Positions 27,214-32,102 of a DNA stretch of 32,102 nt are shown here, piece after piece. Origin of the DNA: Eutypella sp. D-1 (Eukaryota; Ascomycota; Sordariomycetes; Xylariales; Diatrypaceae); NCBI GenBank assembly GCA_023313575.1, contig JAJTTP010000045.1, positions 1 through 32,102 of the forward strand, written 5' to 3'. The position numbers and the translations under genes were made by a program. The notes under the pieces were generated by a model. That model was not told the origin of the DNA. It searched no databases and was given only the letters and a program-made list of their open reading frames with translations. The first letter of the stretch is position 1, and every line of letters starts with the position of its first letter.

Positions 27214-27334
27214 TATTTTATGCCAAAAGGGTCACTTGATTTGAGCTGCATTTAATAAATCTTTAAAAGTTATACTAAAAATTGTATTAAGAGCTTGCTG
27301 TTTTTCCTCAATAAATTACCCGGAGGGATCAAGA

Positions 27335-27579
27335 ATGCCTGATCAAGAAAAAAAAAGAGATATTAAGGATTTATATACAAAACAACCTAAACTTAAAAAA
27401 AGTTTAGAATACTTAAAAACTTCATTATATAATCCTGTTAAAGACAATGTTAAACTAGTTCAACATGCTAAGAAAGCTTTACCTGGTATGTTGGCAATTA
27501 TTAAAAGTAAAGTACGCATCATAAAGAGTTTGGTTAAAATTTGAGTAAACATTCTAAAAAAAGTTTTTGTAGTTTAATT
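27335..27579 (+). CDS. lysine-rich small ORF on the plus strand
   Basis: ATG follows a GC cluster (ACCCGGAGGGATCAAGA). Eighty residues with one TGA as Trp near the end: MPDQEKKRDIKDLYTKQPKL at the start, a Lys-rich helix-forming middle, and a partly hydrophobic end (ALPGMLAIIKSKVRIIKSLV, then KIWVNILKKVFVV). Unlike all standard genes here it is on the plus strand. The K-rich amphipathic end could bind membrane or nucleic acid. Not recognised; the frame might be open by chance in such AT-rich DNA, although use of TGA=Trp and a proper ATG are in favour. Confidence 0.4.
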
Positions 27580-27593
27580 TAGGTTAGTAAAAT

Positions 27594-27635
27594 TTAGAGT
27601 TAAACATGTATTATATACTATTAATGTAAGTAATA
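27594..27635. repeat. copy of the cob leader element
   Basis: See 25921-25972; about 90% identical over two blocks. It lies between the plus-strand small ORF and the tRNA-like fold. Confidence 0.45.
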
Positions 27636-27713
27636 ATAATAATGCTTTGTCAAAAAATTCATAATATTTTATTTAATGAACTCATAATATTCTTCTAATC
27701 GTTAGAAAACAAA

Positions 27714-27786
27714 AAAAAATAAGAGACTTGAACTCCCATTTTTCGAAAATATAACGAATACTCTACCTTATTGAGTTTTTTTTTTA
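27714..27786 (-). tRNA. tRNA-like fold, probably a degenerate tRNA
   Basis: Minus strand shows a D-arm CTC-AATAAGGTA-GAG, a TTCG/CGAA stem in the anticodon position with a 9-nt loop TTATATTTT, and a T-arm GGGAG-TTCAAGT-CTCTT. The acceptor is A-run against T-run. The D- and T-arms are good, including GGTAGAG and GTTCAAGTC, but the anticodon cannot be assigned and the acceptor is suspicious. More likely a decayed tRNA or a processing signal than a working tRNA. Confidence 0.4.
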
Positions 27787-27845
27787 TTTTTTATAATGTT
27801 TATTATCATATAAATCGAATAAGAAAAAATAAACAAAAAATCCTA

Positions 27846-28190
27846 CTAATCTCTTCTACGTTTAGAAGTATCTGCTGTGATGTTATTATCTGCTACTCTT
27901 TTATTATCAGAAATTTCAGGAATATATTTCGCTCTACTACTTTTAAATTGACCTATAAGAGACATCTGATTCTCGAATTCTGATCTAATTGACTCCAATT
28001 TTTCTTTATCTTTAAGATAATTTATAGAATTAGGATCAAGCTTCTTGATATCTTCATCTATTTTTTTTATATCATCATGTACTTTATCTGCAAGAGATCT
28101 ATACACATACTGTGATCCATCCCCCGTTAAATTTTCTTTATTAGGTTCTGAAGCATACGATATAAACCCTTCAGGAGTATCGAAAAATTA
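27846..28190 (-). pseudogene. coiled-coil tail of extended nad5, shifted by one base
   Basis: Open frame from [20 protein letters not shown] through a strongly charged helix (DDIKKIDEDIKKLDPNSINY, LKDKEKLESIRSEFENQM) to KRRRD and TAG/TAA at 27846. There is no ATG at its start. Adding one T to the T5 run at 28183-28187 would join it in frame to the nad5 ORF upstream. So it looks like the last part of a nad5 extension, cut off by a one-base deletion or by a sequencing error in a homopolymer. Confidence 0.5.
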
Positions 28191-29035
28191 TACAATTTAC
28201 ATACAAGAACAATTAACATATAAATACCCCATATTAATAATCAATACGAAGAAATTATATCTTGAATTTTATAAAATAAACATAAGAGAGATTTAAAAAA
28301 ATTAGATTGTAAAAACTTATTTTTATTCTCATTATAGCCATAGTAATAGCTGAAAATACTTAATGAGAAAATAGCTAAGATCAATAATAATACCATCTTA
28401 AAACTTCATAGCCCCCAAAAAGCAACAGATAAATACCCTATAAAACCTATTAATATATATAAAGCATAACTTGTTACAACACCTGTGCTTAAAGATGAAA
28501 TAGCTTTACTTAATTTAACCAATCCTAGCTCTAGACCGAAGGGTCCTAATAACTCTATGCTTCCTTTATCCAACACTTTAGTAGTCTGTCCTCCTAAATT
28601 TAAAACTAAGTTAGTGATATATTTATTGTAAAACATTTCAACCAAAAATCTTTGATTAAAAAAACCAAATAGATTGTAACCAAACCTAGATAATTTAAAG
28701 CTGATTAAAGATTCAGGTAAATATTCTGAAAAAATAATAGCTAACATACTAAAGATAACAGTGAAGACAAAAGGTAAAAGTTTAAATATAGTAGGTACTC
28801 CAAATTCTGTCTCAATGACTATTTCATGAACAGGATGTATAAAAATACTGTTATCAATAAAAAAACTTGAACCTAAACCTATAAATAGATCTTTAGTAAT
28901 ATAACCAAAGAATATAGAAAATACAGCTAGTATTACCAGAGGTAAACTTAAAAATAAATCACCTTCATGAGCATGTTTATAATATGTCATTGATCCATTA
29001 GGATTAGTTAAGAAAGTTAAATATAGGACTTTAAA
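28127..29035 (-). CDS. nad5: NADH dehydrogenase subunit 5, 3' part, with C-terminal extension
   Basis: ND5 is a proton-pumping membrane subunit of complex I. The clean frame begins [15 protein letters not shown] and continues through [75 protein letters not shown] and [16 protein letters not shown], all diagnostic of the ND5 C-terminus. With TGA as Trp at 28406 it runs on past the usual end into about 90 further residues with two hydrophobic segments ([18 protein letters not shown] and [19 protein letters not shown]), to TAA 28127. Its place upstream of cob suits native nad5, but see the broken part at 29036-29410. Confidence 0.85.
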
Positions 29036-29412
29036 CTGAATACAATGTAGTAAATATTGCACCTATTACGACTATTACATATACAGGCTATACTACTAAA
29101 ATAATATTGACCAAAAGCAGATTCTAATATAAAATCTTTACTATAAAATCCAGTCATGAAAGGAAATGCTACTAAACTAAAGAACTAGAATTAGCATAAC
29201 AGAATAAATTAAAGGTAAGAATGAGATTAATCCACCGTATCTTCTAAAATCCTGGTTATCCCCCACTGCATGAATAACTGCTCCAGCTCCTAAGAAATAA
29301 TTCCTTTATAAAAAGCATGATTAACAAGATGAATAAGGCTATGTGATATGAGATAAACCTACTGCTATTACCATCATACCTAATTGCGACTGTTACTATC
29401 ATAAATTAAGAG
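29036..29412 (-). pseudogene. nad5: nad5 middle part with many single-base indels
   Basis: The ND5 sequence [75 protein letters not shown] and [11 protein letters not shown] can be followed through all three frames. I count at least seven one-base insertions or deletions in about 380 nt, for example a missing C in TTATTCATCTT (near 29330) and an extra T in GTTTAAAG (near 29033). Amino-acid identity stays high, so decay is recent or artificial. Confidence 0.75.
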
Positions 29413-29439
29413 CTTGTTAAAGCGTGTTAAATGTGACGT

Positions 29440-30190
29440 AAATTGGACCATTTCTTTATTAGTTTTTGTATTTTTCTCAATTGTCTTTGAATTAACTCAT
29501 TCATTTAATTTAAAAACATCTTCGTTGTGTTTAGGTAATCTCGCTAAATAAATTGTTTTATTAAATTAACTCTTTTCATTTTTTCTGTTCTAAGAGGGTA
29601 ATCACTAAAATAATTATCTATTAAATTAAAAAGTTCAGCCTTTCTATATATAACATATTTAAACGCTTCTATTTTAGGGGCTACTAATATCCACTCTTCC
29701 TCCATAAATATTTATTAAGGTTCTAATAAATATTTATTTTTTTGAGATATACCAATAAAAACTTGCCCAGATGATTCACTATAATAAACTGAACAATCAC
29801 TATCAATAAACCCACTAAATCACCCATTATTAAATGTAAGATTATCAGGATACTTCAGTTCGATACTAAATTTTACGCAAAGTTTTATTCATTTGTAATA
29901 AACGTGTAGGATTTCTAATTAATCCATTAACATCATTTATTAATGCAATTAACCTGCTCTATTCCTTAATTTATATTTAAAAGCAAGGGCATTGGAAATC
30001 TGTTTAACCGTCCCCCCATACTTATGCTGTATTAAATATAAAACTTTTTGTCTCTAGCATCCATTGTGATTTCACAACTATTATATCCATTTTTAGTTAA
30101 TATGAAGTAACCATCTCCATCTATTAACCCAGCTAATCATTCTTTAAAATGCAAGATCCTTAATGTTACTATTTATCTAAACTGTTCATA
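29440..30190 (-). pseudogene. decayed LAGLIDADG intron ORF next to nad5
   Basis: DNA is homologous to the better kept ORF at 31176-32102: compare TGTAGGATTTCTAATTAATC then CATTAAC (29908) with TGTAGGATTTCTAATTAAAC then CATTAAC (31591), and the AAATCACCCATTATT and AAATCATCCATTGTA motifs (29817, 31505), which code the GWFSGFIDSDGS-type motif. Reading frames are broken every 50-100 nt. Probably a duplicated and decayed intron ORF inside nad5. Confidence 0.65.
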
Positions 30191-30199
30191 TCTATATTT

Positions 30200-30390
30200 G
30201 TAGACTTTTTCTACTAAATATTGAACTTACGCCTAATGTTTATGTGTTTATAGTTACAAAATTAGAAAGTTTAAGGCGTCTCATTTCTATAATCAAATAT
30301 TCTATTGGTTATTCATCTAGACAATATATTATTAAATTTTATTACCTAGCCAAAAGCAAAGTTACGCAGATAAGATACTCTGCCTGATAA
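30200..30390. other. AT-rich region without gene
   Basis: Nothing recognised except a small hairpin CGCAGATAAGATACTCTGCC near 30365 that might belong to a decayed group I core. Confidence 0.4.
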
Positions 30391-30765
30391 CTATATAAAA
30401 CCACCAGAGGTGGGAGGCCTTAAAAAAAAAAATCAAAAACTAAATTCTAAATTTAGAATAATACTAAAAATAGATTCGTTTAAGAATTTATTTGGATTTT
30501 TTTTAGATAGGCTCCGCCTTAGCGAGATGATGCACGATGCTCCGCGAAATCCAACTTCTCTACCAAAGAAGCCAGAAACCATAAACCTTGATAAAGGAAA
30601 AGTTACGATGAATTTCAAAAAACCTTCAATCAATAACTTGAAGGTAGGACCTATTAAGTCTACACTCTTATAACTTACCAATAGCAAGAATTTGCTAGTC
30701 TGTGATATAATATTCTTTCCATCTAAGAGAAACCCTATTCAAAAAATTATTAGTGTAATGTACAT
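30391..30765 (-). CDS. ORF of 124 codons, unknown function
   Basis: ATG at 30765 to TAG at 30391, with two TGA codons as Trp. N-terminus hydrophobic (MYITLIIFWIGFLLDGKN), then SVDLIGPTFKLLIEGFLKFI, VTFPLSRFMVSGFFGREVGF, a basic part (ISLRRSLSKKNPNKF) and an aromatic end (FWFFFLRPPTSGGFI). It has an ATG and a non-repetitive composition, in favour of real coding, but a plus-strand frame over the same DNA is also open, so the strand is not certain. No family recognised. Confidence 0.4.
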
Positions 30766-31175
30766 TGTATATTTATTTAAAATTAAATTATTGTAAAACT
30801 TTTTTTTCCGTATGGAAGACTAAGATTAAATTACTATCTGATAGTAATGAAAAAGTATGGATTTACCACGCAACCTAAGTAATGTTTATTAAAGACAGAG
30901 AATTTTGACATTGAATTAACTAATCTAAATTCAATAAAAACTAATATCAAACGTATGGCCTCTGAGATTCCTACTAACTTACTAATAATCTCAAATTTTC
31001 ACCTTATTAACACAGACATAATATGCTGGAATAACCTTATAATGGAAGATGAATAAAAAAAACTTGAAATTATAGTGATTATAAAAATAAACACGAGCTT
31101 TGGTTATCTGCGAATTGGCTATAATTTTTTTTTATAGCTTCTACGCTACTCCTCCCTTATCATAAGTATAATAAA
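30766..31175. other. AT-rich region, possible degenerate group I core
   Basis: Minus strand GGAATCTCAGAGGCCATACG (near 30950) resembles the TCAGAGACTATACG element of the cores found elsewhere in the window. No clear partner S element. No ORF. Confidence 0.35.
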
Positions 31176-32102
31176 TTACTTATAATTTATTTTTTCTATT
31201 AAATATAATTTTTCTACTACTGATCCCTTTTTTACCTCATATAATTCTTTAATTAGACTAATTTTATTCCTTTTATTTGACATTAAAGGATATCTTACTA
31301 AGTAATTATCTATAATATTTAAAATTTCTTTTTTTCTGTAAATAGAATACTGAAAAGCTTGTCTAGAATCTAGAATTTTTATGCTACCTGAATATAATTT
31401 TATTAAAGAATCTAATAAATATTTATTTTTATGAGTTACACTTAAAATTAATTGATCTAACTTTTCATTATAATATATTGAACCATCACTATCGATGAAT
31501 CCGCTAAATCATCCATTGTAGTAAGTCAAGGGTTTAGACACTTCAAACTCTATACCATATAACTTACAAACCTTATCTAATTGTAACATTCTTGTAGGAT
31601 TTCTAATTAAACCATTAACACTACTGACTAATTTAATCAACCCGTATTTGTGGGCTAATTTATATTTTAAACCTGAAGATATCTCTTTAATAGATCCACC
31701 AAACTTATGCTTTATAGTATAAAGAGCAAATTTATCTTCTTTATCCATTACAATTTTAAAATTAGCATAACCTTTTTTAGATAAAAAAATTTACCGTCAC
31801 CATCTATTAATCCAGATAATCATTCATTAAATTCCTGTGATGTATTAGAACGTGATTGTGAAGTTATATATGTTCTTTTTTGTTGTACATTAGTAATTAA
31901 GGATTTATTTATTCTTTTTTTATTTGTACCCAATTTTATTTGTTTAATTGATTCAAATCCTTCTGAAGTAATATGAGCTTTATTTTTAATTAATTCTGCT
32001 ACACTATTAAAATCAGAAAAATCTAAATATTTAGATCCCTGTAAAGGATATTTATTAAAAAAAGGCAGAATTTTAGTGTAAATATCTTCAAATTTAGTAA
32101 CA
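31176..32102 (-). pseudogene. LAGLIDADG intron ORF, frameshifted, runs off the window end
   Basis: The N-terminal part visible (from 32102) is the end of a LAGLIDADG_1 domain (KILPFFNKYPLQGSKYLDFS, KNKAHITSEGFESIKQIKLG). It continues as FNEWLSGLIDGDGKFF, a new first motif, breaks at a T7 run (31783-31789) where one T is missing, and resumes as NFKIVMDKEDKFALYTIKHK, FGGSIKEISSGLKYKLAHKY, GWFSGFIDSDGSIYY (second motif) and VRYPLMSNKRNKISLIKELY to TAA 31176. So two endonuclease units seem fused. The lesion is one base in a homopolymer: mutation or sequencing error. Confidence 0.72.

Noticed and set aside
1..32102. CRISPR array, rRNA genes or prophage
   Set aside because: No regularly spaced repeats, no rRNA-like conserved stretches and no phage genes were seen.

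Overview
This is fungal mitochondrial DNA from a filamentous ascomycete. Every mitochondrial gene is on the minus strand, and TGA must be read as tryptophan (translation table 4) for the reading frames to stay open. Reading right to left, the order is the end of nad5, cob, trnC(GCA), cox1. That order is common in Pezizomycotina mitogenomes. The genome is swollen by introns: a standard-size cob core is spread over about 20 kb in nine exons, and the first 94 codons of cox1 span about 5 kb. I cannot name the species. The intron directly after cob codon 143 is of a kind known from Botrytis and Monilinia, so a leotiomycete is plausible but unproven.

Region by region. 1-5531: 5' part of cox1 (exons 435-476, 1772-1849, 5370-5531), with a group II intron whose ORF joins a degenerate reverse transcriptase/maturase to a LAGLIDADG endonuclease, and a group I intron with a LAGLIDADG ORF. 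5728-5796: tRNA-Cys. 5967-25882: cob, with eight introns carrying LAGLIDADG ORFs, one GIY-YIG ORF, one unrecognised membrane ORF and several decayed ORFs. The cob protein has a 180-residue C-terminal tail (one membrane segment, then a very acidic region). 13.2-16.15 kb: a GC-richer block of nuclear type inside the cob intron after codon 143. It holds an intact GNAT acetyltransferase gene and a second gene with a 55-nt spliceosomal intron. 25.9-28.1 kb: spacer with GC clusters, repeats, a tRNA-like fold and small ORFs. 28.1-29.4 kb: end of nad5, clean at its 3' part but full of single-base indels upstream, and also carrying a C-terminal extension. 29.4-32.1 kb: decayed and nearly intact LAGLIDADG intron ORFs and an unknown 124-codon ORF.

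How it works together: cob, cox1 and nad5 encode cores of respiratory complexes III, IV and I. Their transcripts must lose group I and group II introns, several of which encode homing endonucleases or maturases in frame with the upstream exon. The main surprises are the nuclear-type genes inside a cob intron, the C-terminal tail on cytochrome b (with a parallel on nad5), three copies of the end of cob exon 1, an 8-9 nt cob micro-exon, and the RT-LAGLIDADG fusion. All calls come from reading the sequence. Exon junctions were placed by protein continuity plus intron-end rules and agree in phase across cob.
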